Shown here: in pieces, positions 17,667 to 26,864 of the stretch
Layout: every line of letters begins with the position of its first letter
Position numbering within the stretch: the first letter of the stretch is position 1
Source of the DNA: VGSZ01 sp044349155
GTDB taxonomy: Bacteria; Myxococcota; UBA727; VGSZ01
Direction: 5' to 3'
Assembly (NCBI GenBank): GCA_044349155.1
Contig: JBIKRQ010000001.1
Location: forward strand, 1-64,000
DNA: 64,000 bases
Notes under the pieces: generated by a model
Databases searched by the model: none
What the model was told of the DNA's origin: nothing
The model's input: the letters and a program-made list of their open reading frames with translations, nothing else
Made by a program: the position numbers and the translations under genes

Positions 17667-18620
17667 ATGACCCGTCGTGACCGCATCGTGTTGAACAAGG
17701 CTTCGTTGCGCGGCGTGTGGACCGCGTTGGTGACACCATTCACCGCCGACGACCGTGTCGACGTCGACGCGCTGCGGGCGTTGGTGCGTGAGCAGTTGGC
17801 GGCGGGTGTGGCGGGCCTCGTGCCGTGCGGCACCACGGGCGAGACGGCCACGATGAGCACCGCCGAGCAGGACCTCGTGATCACCACGGTGCTCGACGAG
17901 GTGAAGGGGGCGATTCCGATCGTTGCTGGTGCTGGTGCCAACGACACGAAGAAGGCCATCGAGCGGCACCAGCAGGTGCAGGGCCTCGTGAGCAGCGGCG
18001 GCTTCGTCGTCGACGGCGCGTTGCACGTCACGCCCTGGTACAACAAGCCCACACAAGACGGTTTGTTCGCGCACTTCATGGCCGTGGCGACGTCGGCCGA
18101 GCTGCCCATCATTCTGTACAACGTGCCCGGCCGTACCGGTGTCGACATGCTGCCCGACACGGTGCTCAAGCTCGTCGTCGCCGACCGCCGCTTCGTGGGC
18201 ATCAAGGAAGCCACGGGTTCGGTGCAGCGCAGCCAGGATCTGCTCAACGCATTTCATGCAGCAGGCAAGGGCAACGACGTCGCCATCTTGTCGGGCGACG
18301 ACGGCCACATCCTCAGCCTGCTCGCCCTTGGTGGCGATGGCGTGATCAGCGTGACCTCGCACCTGTGCGCGCGCGAACTCGCCCAGATGGTGAAGGCGTT
18401 CGACGCTGGCGACATGGCCACAGCGCAGGCGTTGTCGCGTCGCACGTCGCCACTGTCGAACCACATGTTCTTTCGCAGCAACCCCATCCCCGTGAAAACC
18501 GCCCTCGCCATGCGTGGTCAGGCAGGCATCGCCGCACGGTTCCGCTTGCCGCTGGTGCCGCTGTCGGAGAGCGAGACCGCGGAGTTGAAGCAGCGTTTGA
18601 CGTCGTCGGGCTGGCTGTAG
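17667..18620 (+). CDS. dapA: 4-hydroxy-tetrahydrodipicolinate synthase
   Basis: 317 residues. Condenses pyruvate with aspartate-4-semialdehyde in the diaminopimelate/lysine branch. Class I aldolase barrel signatures are present: PCGTTGET (residues 53-60), TPWYNKPTQ, ILYNVPGRTG with the active-site Tyr151, and VGIKEATG with the Schiff-base Lys180. The usual short link before the TP-YYN motif is replaced by a slightly longer, Ser/Gly/Val-rich stretch (LVSSGGFVVDGALH). The ATG follows AGAGGCAG. The next gene is dapB, 27 bp away in the same direction, so they are very probably co-transcribed and supply DAP for peptidoglycan and lysine. Confidence 0.96.
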   Translation: MTRRDRIVLNKASLRGVWTALVTPFTADDRVDVDALRALVREQLAAGVAGLVPCGTTGETATMSTAEQDLVITTVLDEVKGAIPIVAGAGANDTKKAIERHQQVQGLVSSGGFVVDGALHVTPWYNKPTQDGLFAHFMAVATSAELPIILYNVPGRTGVDMLPDTVLKLVVADRRFVGIKEATGSVQRSQDLLNAFHAAGKGNDVAILSGDDGHILSLLALGGDGVISVTSHLCARELAQMVKAFDAGDMATAQALSRRTSPLSNHMFFRSNPIPVKTALAMRGQAGIAARFRLPLVPLSESETAELKQRLTSSGWL

Positions 18621-18647
18621 CCGCTGACCTGCACTCCGGAGGGGACC

Positions 18648-19439
18648 ATGACTCGCTTGTTTGTCGTCGTTGTTGGCGCGCGTGGTCGCCTTGGTCGGCT
18701 GGTGCTCGACGAGGTGCAGCTGCGCACCGACGTCGACCTCGCTGGTGCCGTGAACCGCTCGGGCCTCGTGTCTGACCCCGACGCGGTCGTGGTGGTGGGC
18801 CCCGACATGGTCGATGTGTTGGCGCGCTGTCCACAGCGGCCGTTGGTGGTGGTCGACGTCGCCACGCCGGGGGCCACGGCCGTGCACGCAGCGGCGTGTG
18901 CAGCGGCAGGTGTTCCGTACGTGTGCGCCACCACGGGCCTGTCGGTCGACGACAAAGCAGCGCTCGTCGCAGCGGCCACGAAGGTGCCGGTGTTGGTGGC
19001 GGCGAACCTCTCGCCCGGTGCGCACCTGGTGGCCTTGCTCGCGCAGCAGGCGGCCCAGGCGATGCCCGAGGCCGACGTCGAGCTCGTCGAGGTGCACCAC
19101 AAAAAGAAGGTCGATGCGCCGTCGGGCACGGCCCTCATGCTCGCGGAGGCAGTTGCTGCGGGGCGTGCCTCGAGCAGCATTGTGAGTGGTCGACATGGCG
19201 CGAGCGCGCGTCAGCCCGGCGAGATTGGCATCGCTGCCGTGCGCGGTGGCGACGTCGTGGGCGAACACACCGTCACGTTCTTCGCCGACGGCGAACGCGT
19301 CGAACTCGTGCACAAGGTCTCTGACCGCCGCATCTTCGCCAAAGGGGCCCTCGACGCCGCGACGTGGCTCGTGGGCCGAAGCCCTGGCACCTGGGGCATG
19401 CAAGACGTGCTCAAGAGTCGGTTGTCGTCGACGCTGTGA
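18648..19439 (+). CDS. dapB: 4-hydroxy-tetrahydrodipicolinate reductase
   Basis: 263 residues, close to the usual ~270. It reduces the DapA product with NAD(P)H. The N-terminal Rossmann fold starts with VVVVGARGRLGRLV. The C-terminal signature ELVEVHHKKKVDAPSGTA contains the HH-K-K-DAPSGT pattern that binds substrate. The motif normally read as AANFSVG appears here as AANLSPG. ATG 18648 has an excellent GGAGGGG ribosome binding site 3-5 nt upstream. It ends in front of a convergent hairpin shared with the pilin operon. Confidence 0.95.
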   Translation: MTRLFVVVVGARGRLGRLVLDEVQLRTDVDLAGAVNRSGLVSDPDAVVVVGPDMVDVLARCPQRPLVVVDVATPGATAVHAAACAAAGVPYVCATTGLSVDDKAALVAAATKVPVLVAANLSPGAHLVALLAQQAAQAMPEADVELVEVHHKKKVDAPSGTALMLAEAVAAGRASSSIVSGRHGASARQPGEIGIAAVRGGDVVGEHTVTFFADGERVELVHKVSDRRIFAKGALDAATWLVGRSPGTWGMQDVLKSRLSSTL

Positions 19440-19445
19440 GCGCGG

Positions 19446-19472
19446 CCGCTCGTTGATCCATCCAACGAGCGG
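19446..19472. terminator. Hairpin between convergent dapB and pilin operon
   Basis: Perfect 10-bp stem CCGCTCGTTG / CAACGAGCGG with a 7-nt loop, lying 6 nt after the dapB stop and 18 nt from the opposing stop. No T-tract; probably serves both strands. Confidence 0.6.
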
Positions 19473-19490
19473 CGCGGCCCACGCCCATGT

Positions 19491-22400
19491 TCAGCGACGC
19501 ACCCAGCGCAAGCGGTCCGTGTCGACCACCAGCGGCGCACCGGGGGCAAGACCGCCCGGGCCGTCGTTGCTCGGGTCGTAGGTGATCGAGCGGCGTGCCG
19601 ACTCCCAGGCGTATTCAAATCCGGGATTCAAGCGGCAATCTCGAGATCTTGTTTGTTGGAGGTCCTGGCCACCACAAGCAGAGAACATGTTGGGCATAAA
19701 GCCCTGATTCAGGATGTGCTTGCCGTTGGCTTCTCTGCTGTAGAACATGGCAACCACGCTGCCATTGACAAAGAAGTCGATGTAGGCGGCGTTCGACAGC
19801 TGCGCCCAGCTCTCCTGGAAGCGAAAAATGCCGTAGATACCTTCATCAAGCGACGCATATGTCCAATTGGCGTTGTTGCCAGTGACCGTGTATGAGTCGT
19901 TTTTGATGTGATTTACGCCATAAGATGGATACGCTTGGTCTTGTGGACAGCTCCAGGTCGTGCCGGTCAAAATCGAGAGATTGATGGCCAATTGGTCGCC
20001 ATTGGCTGCCTGTGGAAGGTTTGCCAACGCCGGGTCAATCACCGACGGCACGCCCTGGCCATTCGGGTCGATCAAGGCACTGCGGTCGCGGGTGAAGATG
20101 ACGTCGCTGCCGGTGGTGAACAGCGCTGTGGTGTCGACAGGAGCGAAACCATTGCTGCCAAGGATGCTCCTGTAGGTGACGTCGAACGCGGCACCACCTG
20201 ATGCCAGCATGCCGCTCACCATGGCGTTGCCGGCGCCCACGGTGCCGCGCTGCGGCTGGACGGGCGGCATGAGCACGGCGGTGGGCGACAGCGTGCCGCT
20301 GTACGTGATCGCGGCGACGCTGTTGTTGTCGGCGAGGTGGTGGCGGCTGTTGAGCGTGCAGCGCATCCAGTCACGCACCGCTTCGCGATCGTTGCGCGCG
20401 GTGGGGGTGTTGCGCGTCGAGAACGCCGCGTTGCTCGTGTTGAAGTCGAGGAACAGGTCGAGGTCGACGAACGACTCCAGCGGTGCGTACGCGACGAAGG
20501 CATTCATCAGCCTGTCGGCCGTGAGTGCCGTTTCAGCGCCGTCGAGGACGCCGTTGCGGCTGTCGTCGTCAAACAGCGCTGTAGGTGCTGCGGCTCGCAG
20601 ATCCACTCGCCAATCGCGCGCCACGGCAGCCGGGGCGTACACGTGCGGGAAGTTGTCGGCAGCGTTGGGAACCGTCGTGCGACGGCGCAGCAAAAGCTCA
20701 CGGAGCAGGTTGCTGCACGGCGCCGGTGATGCGGGCTGCGAGCCAGCCGTGACGACGTAGTCGGTGTCGACCGCACCCCAGGTTTGATTGCCCGGCAAGA
20801 TCTCGTTGCCGGCAGCGACGTTCACCGTCGCGAGCTGCCCCACGGGGGCAAATGGATTGCCCGCGAGCGTGTTGAACTTGTCCGACAGGAACGTGACCGC
20901 GTCGCCCGCCACCGACGCAGGCACCTTGCCCACGGTGTAGCCAGCGCGCGAGGCGTTGAAGCCGCCAACGAGGGTGTTCACGTCGCCTTGCAGGTAGAGC
21001 GGGGCGTTGGTCGCAAACGTAAAGCCCCGCTCACGACCGCCGGCAAACACCGTCGGCAAACGTTGCGCGTCGCGCAGCAGCACACCGGTTTCGACGAGCT
21101 CGTTGCGGCCACGGTCGATGACGCCGTCGCCATTGCCCTGGGGCAGGCGCAGCGGGCCATCGCCCAGACCCTGCACACGCGCGGCAGTGGGCGCGCAGAA
21201 CGCCGACGACGGGTAGTAGGGATTGTCGAGGCGGGTGGCGCTCGTGACGTTGTCGTTGGCGAGCTGTGCTGGGCTGAGGGCGGAGAAGCCGTAGTTCGTC
21301 GACATCTGACCGCGGAGGTAGTGCGGCAGGTCGAGGAAGTCGGCGTTGCAGTTGCCACCACCATCGAGGGCGTAGAAGGCGGCGTCGGGGTTGAGGCCCC
21401 AGTTGTCGACGGGCGCGTTGAGGGTCTCGCCGAAAAAGATCACGCCATTGAAGCCCGCGGAGTCGAGAAACGGCAGGCAGCGCGTGAGGCGGTGCACGTC
21501 GACCACCTGCACGCGACGCATGCGTCGATCCTGGAAGTCCCAGAAGCGCTCGTCCTGGATGGCCGGCACGCCATCGCTGTTGGCGACGCTGTTGTCGGTG
21601 CCTGGGGCGTAGCCGTAGTAGACGCACTGGGTCTCGATCGACGTCGGGTCCGACTGCGAGAACCACGGGTCGTAGCTGCCGCTGGCGTTTCTGCGGGTCC
21701 ACACCCCGTCGACGACGCGGATGCCGGCGCGGTGCGCGAACTTCACCTGCTTGAGCGCGCCGGTGTCGGCGGGGCGCGGCAGATCGATGACCTGCCAGTC
21801 GGGCGAGAGCGGCACGCCAGCCAGAGGCGTGTTGACGGTGTTGCCGGTGCTCTCGTCGATGCCGCAGGTATCAGGCACGCCCACCACCTTCGCTGTGAAC
21901 GAGGCGGCGTCGACACCGGTGGGCAAGCTGAGCTTCTGTGTGCCGTGGGCCTCGTCGCGAATGAACGGCAGGTTCGTCGTCGTGTAGCTGAGCCACGACA
22001 GGCCACCGGGGCACGTGACCCTGTTCGTTGGAGCGTTGTCGCACGGCAGGGTGACGTCGACGCCACCAGCGTTGTTGGTATCAAGCCCGGGCGCACGACC
22101 AGAGACCTGCGACGCTGTCTGCGAGATCGCGCGCAGGTGCACGTGGCCCGGCGTGGTGAGCAACGGCTTGAGGAACTCGATGTCGTTGGCACCGTCGCCG
22201 AAGAAGAAGCCGGTGTTGCTGTGGATGCGCCCGCTCACCGCTGAGGCTTCGGGGAGGTAGTACTCGATGGGCCCATCCATGAAGAGCGCGAACTGAAACA
22301 CCGGGATGAGGTTGACCTGCACCGCGTCGGCGACGGTGGCGCGCGCGTTGCCCACCGACGACGACGCGAGCACCTGTATCGGCAGCTGACTGGCGATGAG

Positions 22401-22796
22401 GCCGCGATATGGGCCCGTGGTCAGCGGTGTTGGCGTGGGCGTTGGTGAAGGTGGCAGCGTCGACGTGGCGCCGGTGTCTTTGTCGAGCAGGTACTTGATG
22501 CTGTACTCGGGAAACGACGCCGTGGGTGCTGCTGTCGCCAGCTGGGCCAGGGCCGTGGCGGTGAGCGTGGTGACGTCGGGCGTGGGGTTGATGCGCAGCG
22601 CTTCGCTGACGAGGCTGGTGCCCACCGCAACACCCGCTTCTGCTGCGTACAACGCGCGTACCGCGTTCTCCTGCTGACGCCCTTCATCGCGATCGCGCGA
22701 CGTGGCGTACAGCAAGATGCCCGACAACGCCGCGAGGACGATGCCAAACACGAGCACGAAGATGATGGCGTACCCACGAGGTGTGCTGCGGTTCAT
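19491..22796 (-). CDS. Very large PilX-like minor-pilin-associated protein
   Basis: 1,101 residues from ATG 22796 (RBS AGGAGCGGC). The N-terminus (RGYAIIFVLVFGIVLAALSGILLYATSRDRDE, then ALYAAEAGVAVG) matches the PilX/GspK-type membrane helix with the conserved AAEAG segment, but without a clean prepilin cleavage site. PilX proteins are usually below ~250 residues; here about 1,000 extra periplasmic or surface residues follow, with motifs such as YLPEASAVSGRIHSNTGFFF and NGVIFFGETLNAP. The start overlaps the PilW-like stop as ATGA, so it is translationally coupled and last in the four-gene operon. The last ~170 codons have lower GC than the rest. It could combine PilX with a PilY1-like tip or adhesin role (inference). 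Confidence 0.85.
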   Translation of the reverse strand: MNRSTPRGYAIIFVLVFGIVLAALSGILLYATSRDRDEGRQQENAVRALYAAEAGVAVGTSLVSEALRINPTPDVTTLTATALAQLATAAPTASFPEYSIKYLLDKDTGATSTLPPSPTPTPTPLTTGPYRGLIASQLPIQVLASSSVGNARATVADAVQVNLIPVFQFALFMDGPIEYYLPEASAVSGRIHSNTGFFFGDGANDIEFLKPLLTTPGHVHLRAISQTASQVSGRAPGLDTNNAGGVDVTLPCDNAPTNRVTCPGGLSWLSYTTTNLPFIRDEAHGTQKLSLPTGVDAASFTAKVVGVPDTCGIDESTGNTVNTPLAGVPLSPDWQVIDLPRPADTGALKQVKFAHRAGIRVVDGVWTRRNASGSYDPWFSQSDPTSIETQCVYYGYAPGTDNSVANSDGVPAIQDERFWDFQDRRMRRVQVVDVHRLTRCLPFLDSAGFNGVIFFGETLNAPVDNWGLNPDAAFYALDGGGNCNADFLDLPHYLRGQMSTNYGFSALSPAQLANDNVTSATRLDNPYYPSSAFCAPTAARVQGLGDGPLRLPQGNGDGVIDRGRNELVETGVLLRDAQRLPTVFAGGRERGFTFATNAPLYLQGDVNTLVGGFNASRAGYTVGKVPASVAGDAVTFLSDKFNTLAGNPFAPVGQLATVNVAAGNEILPGNQTWGAVDTDYVVTAGSQPASPAPCSNLLRELLLRRRTTVPNAADNFPHVYAPAAVARDWRVDLRAAAPTALFDDDSRNGVLDGAETALTADRLMNAFVAYAPLESFVDLDLFLDFNTSNAAFSTRNTPTARNDREAVRDWMRCTLNSRHHLADNNSVAAITYSGTLSPTAVLMPPVQPQRGTVGAGNAMVSGMLASGGAAFDVTYRSILGSNGFAPVDTTALFTTGSDVIFTRDRSALIDPNGQGVPSVIDPALANLPQAANGDQLAINLSILTGTTWSCPQDQAYPSYGVNHIKNDSYTVTGNNANWTYASLDEGIYGIFRFQESWAQLSNAAYIDFFVNGSVVAMFYSREANGKHILNQGFMPNMFSACGGQDLQQTRSRDCRLNPGFEYAWESARRSITYDPSNDGPGGLAPGAPLVVDTDRLRWVRR

Positions 22797-23824
22797 GTGC
22801 CGCTCCTGTTGCGTGCTGCGGCGGTGATGAAGCTGCCGCGGTACCGGCGCTTGCCCGGCAATGCAGCAGTGCTGTGGTTGGAGAACATCGACGGTGGCGG
22901 AACGACGAAGCCGTCGGACGCGGCCTTGCCAAACGCAAGCAGGCCGATGTGCAGGCCGAGAAAATTGTTGGCGTTCGCGCCCGCGGGCAGCGTGCCACTC
23001 AGGCTGTCGGTGGAGGCGATCTCCGACGCAGCGACGACGCCGTCGCCGTTGATGTCGTACCAGCGCTCCACCTGCAGGTCGGCGATGTTCTCGGCGATGA
23101 TGGCGCTCGCTCCACCGTTGACCGAACGTCGCAACGAAGGCGCATCGGTGGTGCCGGCAATCTCGTAGCGAAAGCTGGTGCCAAAGGCGAAGGCGATGGG
23201 GTTTATCTCGGTGAGCACATCCGCGAGGTTCGTGTGCGTCGTGCCGTACTTGCCGTTGTAGGCGGTGACGGCCTGCGCCCCACCAGCGCCCACCGGCAAC
23301 ACGAGGTTGCAGCTGGCTGCATTCGAGAGATGCCCCGACACATCGATCGACCGTGAGGCACCGATGACGATGAGGCGGTGGCCGTCGATGTCGGAACTCG
23401 AGCACCCCGTGAGTCCGATCGGACACACAGCGGGGCTGCCACGAAACGCAACGCTCGACGTGACGCCAGCGGTGCCGGTGATGCCCACGCTGCCACCGCA
23501 GACGGACTCGTCACGCTTGAAGAGTGTGAAGGCATCGGAGCCATCAAGGCCGTCGGCCTCCTCGACGATCACCAGGTCGCCGCTTTGCGACAGCTCGCCG
23601 CCGATGCCCTGACTGTCGCGCAAGATCGCGTGGCTCGCTTGCCGCAAGCGCACCTGCGCATCCGACACGTTCGTCTCTGAACTCAGCCGCGTGACCATCA
23701 TGACGACGAGCGATGTGAGTGCCGCTATCAAGATGAGCGCGATGGTTTGGCTGACCATCACCTCGAGCAGCGTCATGCCGCGCGCTGTCGATCGGCGCTC
23801 AGCGAATGGTTTGCACGATGACAT
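22793..23824 (-). CDS. PilW-like prepilin
   Basis: 343 residues from ATG 23824. Type IV prepilin leader MSSCKPFAERRSTARG cut before MTLLEVMVSQTIALILIAAL, with Glu at +5. The remaining periplasmic part is PilW-like in size and contains RLRQASHAILRDSQGIGGEL and ENIADLQVERWYDINGDG, the typical self-description of minor pilins that bind or span the pilus tip complex. The first 26 nt overlap the PilV-like gene and its stop overlaps the next start. Processed by a prepilin peptidase not found in this window. Confidence 0.88.
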   Translation of the reverse strand: MSSCKPFAERRSTARGMTLLEVMVSQTIALILIAALTSLVVMMVTRLSSETNVSDAQVRLRQASHAILRDSQGIGGELSQSGDLVIVEEADGLDGSDAFTLFKRDESVCGGSVGITGTAGVTSSVAFRGSPAVCPIGLTGCSSSDIDGHRLIVIGASRSIDVSGHLSNAASCNLVLPVGAGGAQAVTAYNGKYGTTHTNLADVLTEINPIAFAFGTSFRYEIAGTTDAPSLRRSVNGGASAIIAENIADLQVERWYDINGDGVVAASEIASTDSLSGTLPAGANANNFLGLHIGLLAFGKAASDGFVVPPPSMFSNHSTAALPGKRRYRGSFITAAARNRSGT

Positions 23825-24263
23825 GGCGGCTCCCGTTGAGGACTGGGTAGAGCACGACGACGCGGATGTTCTTGAGGTCGGCCGAGGGGCTGCCGTCGGT
23901 GACGCGCCAACACAGGTCGTACACGCCGGCAGCATCGGGGTCGCCGAGCTCGTTGACGCGAAAGTGCTGTGGGCCAGTGGTCATCGTGCACAGCGCGTCG
24001 GCGGCAGTGCCGGCACCTGCGGCGCTGGCGGTGTTGGCGTCGAGGGTGGTGGAGTTCCTGGGGATCGCCGCCAACAACTCCATGCGCTGCTGCGCAATGC
24101 TGAAGGCGATCCACTCGTGCTTCGCGCTGGCCTGGTTCACGACGCTGTCGTGAAAGGCGACAACGGCGGTGCCAACGACGAGGCCACTCAACGCGAGGGC
24201 CACCATCACTTCCACCAGCGAGAACCCGCGACCGCGACGTCGAAACAGACTTCGGTGGTGCAT
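23799..24263 (-). CDS. PilV-like prepilin
   Basis: 154 residues. Leader MHHRSLFRRRGRG followed by FSLVEVMVALALSGLVVGTA, an ideal class III signal peptide with Gly at -1 and Glu at +5. The C-terminal globular part is small with one disulfide-capable Cys pair (ADALCTM, YDLCWRV). It starts 1 nt after the upstream stop, with GGGAG as the ribosome binding site. Acts as a priming-complex minor pilin for type IV pili or a pseudopilus. Confidence 0.9.
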   Translation of the reverse strand: MHHRSLFRRRGRGFSLVEVMVALALSGLVVGTAVVAFHDSVVNQASAKHEWIAFSIAQQRMELLAAIPRNSTTLDANTASAAGAGTAADALCTMTTGPQHFRVNELGDPDAAGVYDLCWRVTDGSPSADLKNIRVVVLYPVLNGSRHVIVQTIR

Positions 24264-24264
24264 C

Positions 24265-24843
24265 TCAGCTCCCGCGCTTCAGGTCGATGGTGCCGAGTGC
24301 GGCGCGCACGCGGAGGTGGTAGGTGTCGTCGCCAGCCGTGAAGACGATGTCGGCGTCGCTCGACGCGAGGCTGCCCGCCGGACACGCCGTTGGTTCGCCG
24401 CCGCCCGCGAGGTGGTGGTAGCCGTCGCTCGACGCACAAAACCGCAGCACCGCCAACGGTCCCGCGGGGGTGCTGCTCAAGACCGTGCCCGCAGCGTCGA
24501 GCAGGTCGAGGCGCACGAACTTGCCGTTGCCCTGAATGAAGATGTCGCGCGCGGGCGTGAAGCTGTCGATCACCTTGCGAACGACTTCGGCTGGCGCTGT
24601 GGCGGGCGAGAAGGTGGCTGTGCCGAGGGTGACGTGGTCGGGCAGCACCTGCAGCTGCACCGGTGCGTTCTCACGCTGGCTCAGGCCTCGTGCTGCGGTG
24701 GTGGCGGCGAGGGCCGAGCGGGCTGCCTCGGCGGCGCGGTACTGGCGCGCCATCGATGTCAGATTGGGCACGGCGATCGTCGCCAAAATTCCGACGATCG
24801 CCACCACGATCATCAGCTCCAACAACGTCATCGCGCGCATCAT
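24265..24843 (-). CDS. FimT/GspH-like prepilin
   Basis: 192 residues from ATG 24843; an upstream ATG at 24903 would give a longer, 24-residue leader, and neither has a strong ribosome binding site. The helix MTLLELMIVVAIVGILATIAVPNL is the canonical N-terminal pilin segment; the residue before cleavage is Ala instead of Gly. The globular domain has the GspH-like pattern (VRFVRLDLLDAAG-like strands, SSDGYHHLAGGG). First gene of the pilin operon, 88 bp behind tyrS. FimT/FimU-type minor pilins help start pilus assembly and may bind DNA. Confidence 0.87.
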   Translation of the reverse strand: MMRAMTLLELMIVVAIVGILATIAVPNLTSMARQYRAAEAARSALAATTAARGLSQRENAPVQLQVLPDHVTLGTATFSPATAPAEVVRKVIDSFTPARDIFIQGNGKFVRLDLLDAAGTVLSSTPAGPLAVLRFCASSDGYHHLAGGGEPTACPAGSLASSDADIVFTAGDDTYHLRVRAALGTIDLKRGS

Positions 24844-24912
24844 CAGCTGACGCTGACAGGTCCGTTGTCGACACCGCGACTGATCCGTTGTGCTGTGGCT
24901 CACAACGTCTCG

Positions 24913-24935
24913 AAAAGCGGTGAGGTTTGCCTCAC
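24913..24935 (-). terminator. Weak terminator after tyrS
   Basis: On the minus strand GTGAGG-CAAA-CCTCAC starts at the tyrS stop and is followed by CGCTTTT. Short stem and broken T-run; partial read-through into the pilin operon is possible. Confidence 0.4.
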
Positions 24936-26161
24936 TTCACGGTGATGCGTGCCCATTTCGTCTTGCCGGCGCGCACTGCGTGGGTGCCGAGGGCGAGTTC
25001 GAACTTCACGTCCGACACCTTCTCGCCGTTCACGTTCAGGCCGCCCTGCGTGATCAACGCGCGCGCTTTCGACTTGCTCTCCAGCAGACCGGTGTCGGTG
25101 AGCGCATCCACAACAGCGACGGCCGCACTGGTTTCGAGCGTGTAGCTCGGCGCGTCGTCGGGGATGGCGCCCTTGTTCTCCTTCGAGAACAGCCGCAGGA
25201 AGTCGGCCACCGCCTGGTCGCCTGCTTCTTTGCCGTGAAAGCGCGTGACGATTTCGCGCGCGAGCTCGACCTTGGCGTCGCGTGGATGGCCTGCCTTGAG
25301 GGCCGCGATCTCGTCGTCGGTCTTTGCCGACAGCAGCGTGTACATGCGCCACATGTGGGCATCACACACGCTCATCACCTTGCCGAACTGCATCTGCGGC
25401 TCGTCGAACACGGCGATGGTGTTGCCGAGGGACTTCGACATCTTGGGGCCAACGACGACGCCGTTTTCTTCGCGCGCGTCAGTCCCCTCGAGGATCGGCA
25501 GCGTCATGATGCACTGCGGTTCCTGCCCGTAGCTGCGCATGAGGTCGCGGCCGACGAGGAGGTTGAACTTTTGGTCGGTGCCACCGAGCTCGACGTCGGC
25601 CTTGAGCGCGACAGAGTCGTAGCCCTGCGCGAGCGGGTACAAAAGCTCGTGGAGCGAGATGGGGCGGCCTTCGCTCAAGCGCTTGCTGAAGTCGTCGCGC
25701 TCGATCATGCGCGCCACCGAGTACTTGCCGGCGAGGCGAATGACGTCGTCGAAGCTCATCTGCCCGAGCCACTCGGAGTTGAAGCGGATGACGGTCTTGC
25801 GCTCGTCGAGGATCTTGAAGACCTGCCGCTTGTAGGTGGCGGCGTTCTGCACGATTTCGTCTTCGGTCAGCGGCGGACGCGTGCTGTTTTTGCCCGTGGG
25901 GTCGCCGATGCGCGCGGTGAAGTCGCCGATGAGAAACACCACCGTGTGGCCGAGCTCTTGAAACTGGCGCAGCTTGTTGATGACGACGGTGTGGCCCAGA
26001 TGCAGGTCGGGCGAGGTTGGGTCGGCACCGAGCTTGATGATGAGCGGCTTGTCTTTGGCACGGCTCTCGGTGAGCTTCTTTTTCAGCTCGGCCACCACTT
26101 CGACGTCGACACAACCACGAGAGAGGATGGCCAACTGTTCTTCGACGGGCGCAAACGGCAT
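24932..26161 (-). CDS. tyrS: Tyrosyl-tRNA synthetase (TyrRS-Z type)
   Basis: 409 residues from ATG 26161, with GAGG 6 nt upstream. Charges tRNA-Tyr. HIGH-type motif HLGH at residues 54-57 (DPTSPDLHLGHTVV), KMSKS at 240-244 (GPKMSKSLGN), and an S4 RNA-binding domain at the C-terminus (ARALITQGGLNVNGEKVSD). The spacing and the ELGGTDQKFNLLVGRDLMR stretch fit the longer, KMSKS-containing TyrZ branch common in delta-proteobacteria. In the same direction as the downstream pilin operon. Confidence 0.97.
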   Translation of the reverse strand: MPFAPVEEQLAILSRGCVDVEVVAELKKKLTESRAKDKPLIIKLGADPTSPDLHLGHTVVINKLRQFQELGHTVVFLIGDFTARIGDPTGKNSTRPPLTEDEIVQNAATYKRQVFKILDERKTVIRFNSEWLGQMSFDDVIRLAGKYSVARMIERDDFSKRLSEGRPISLHELLYPLAQGYDSVALKADVELGGTDQKFNLLVGRDLMRSYGQEPQCIMTLPILEGTDAREENGVVVGPKMSKSLGNTIAVFDEPQMQFGKVMSVCDAHMWRMYTLLSAKTDDEIAALKAGHPRDAKVELAREIVTRFHGKEAGDQAVADFLRLFSKENKGAIPDDAPSYTLETSAAVAVVDALTDTGLLESKSKARALITQGGLNVNGEKVSDVKFELALGTHAVRAGKTKWARITVK

Positions 26162-26264
26162 CTCAAACCTCGACTCAAGCCGACAACCAGGCAGGCCACG
26201 CAGCACACGCGTGACGACGCACGGCGTTAGCGCCCCGGATCGCAGTTGTCGACGCTGCGTGTGG

Positions 26265-26864
26265 TTAGCCGGTGTGCAGCAGGCCCGCTGCCGGCGAACA
26301 CAGCCAGTGCAGGCGCACGTCGTGGGGCTCGCGGGGGACGCGCGGCCACCACTGCTCGTCGCCCAGCACGCCGACGACGCGCTCGAGGTCGACGCCCAAC
26401 AGGGCGCGGTCGTAAAAGCCGCGGCCGTAGCCGAGGCGGGAGCCGTCGACGCTGAAGAGCACGCCGGGGACCACCACCAGCGCGCACGCCGACAACGCAA
26501 TCGTTGGTGACGACGACGACGGCGTGGGAATGCCGAAGCGGTCGAGGGGCAAGCCGTGGATGTCGCCGTCGACGACGTGAAACACGAGTTCGTCGCCGTG
26601 GATGCGCGGGACGGCCACCGCACAGCCTGCTGAGCGCGCCGCACGCTCGAGGGGACGCACGTCGAGTTCGTCGGCGCGCGAGGCAAACAGGGCGATCGTC
26701 GTCGAGGTCGTGACCGCTGTCGGCCACAACGACGAACGCACCAGATGCTGCGCGACCTGGTGGCCCGCGTCGATGAACGTCGAAGGTGCGAGGGCCGCAC
26801 GTGCAGCGCGTTGATCGCGGCGCAGGCGCTGCTTCTCGGCGCTGACGTCGTCGTGCGCGGACAT
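26265..26864 (-). CDS. ygfA: 5-formyltetrahydrofolate cyclo-ligase
   Basis: 199 residues. Converts 5-formyl-THF to 5,10-methenyl-THF using ATP. N-terminal KQRLRRDQRAARAAL helix, and the diagnostic VVVPGVLFSVDGSRLGYGRG followed by FYDR near the C-terminus (phosphate and folate binding). Length matches the family. The ATG follows the stop of the adenosyltransferase gene directly (TGAATG), so the two genes are translationally linked. Confidence 0.94.
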   Translation of the reverse strand: MSAHDDVSAEKQRLRRDQRAARAALAPSTFIDAGHQVAQHLVRSSLWPTAVTTSTTIALFASRADELDVRPLERAARSAGCAVAVPRIHGDELVFHVVDGDIHGLPLDRFGIPTPSSSSPTIALSACALVVVPGVLFSVDGSRLGYGRGFYDRALLGVDLERVVGVLGDEQWWPRVPREPHDVRLHWLCSPAAGLLHTG

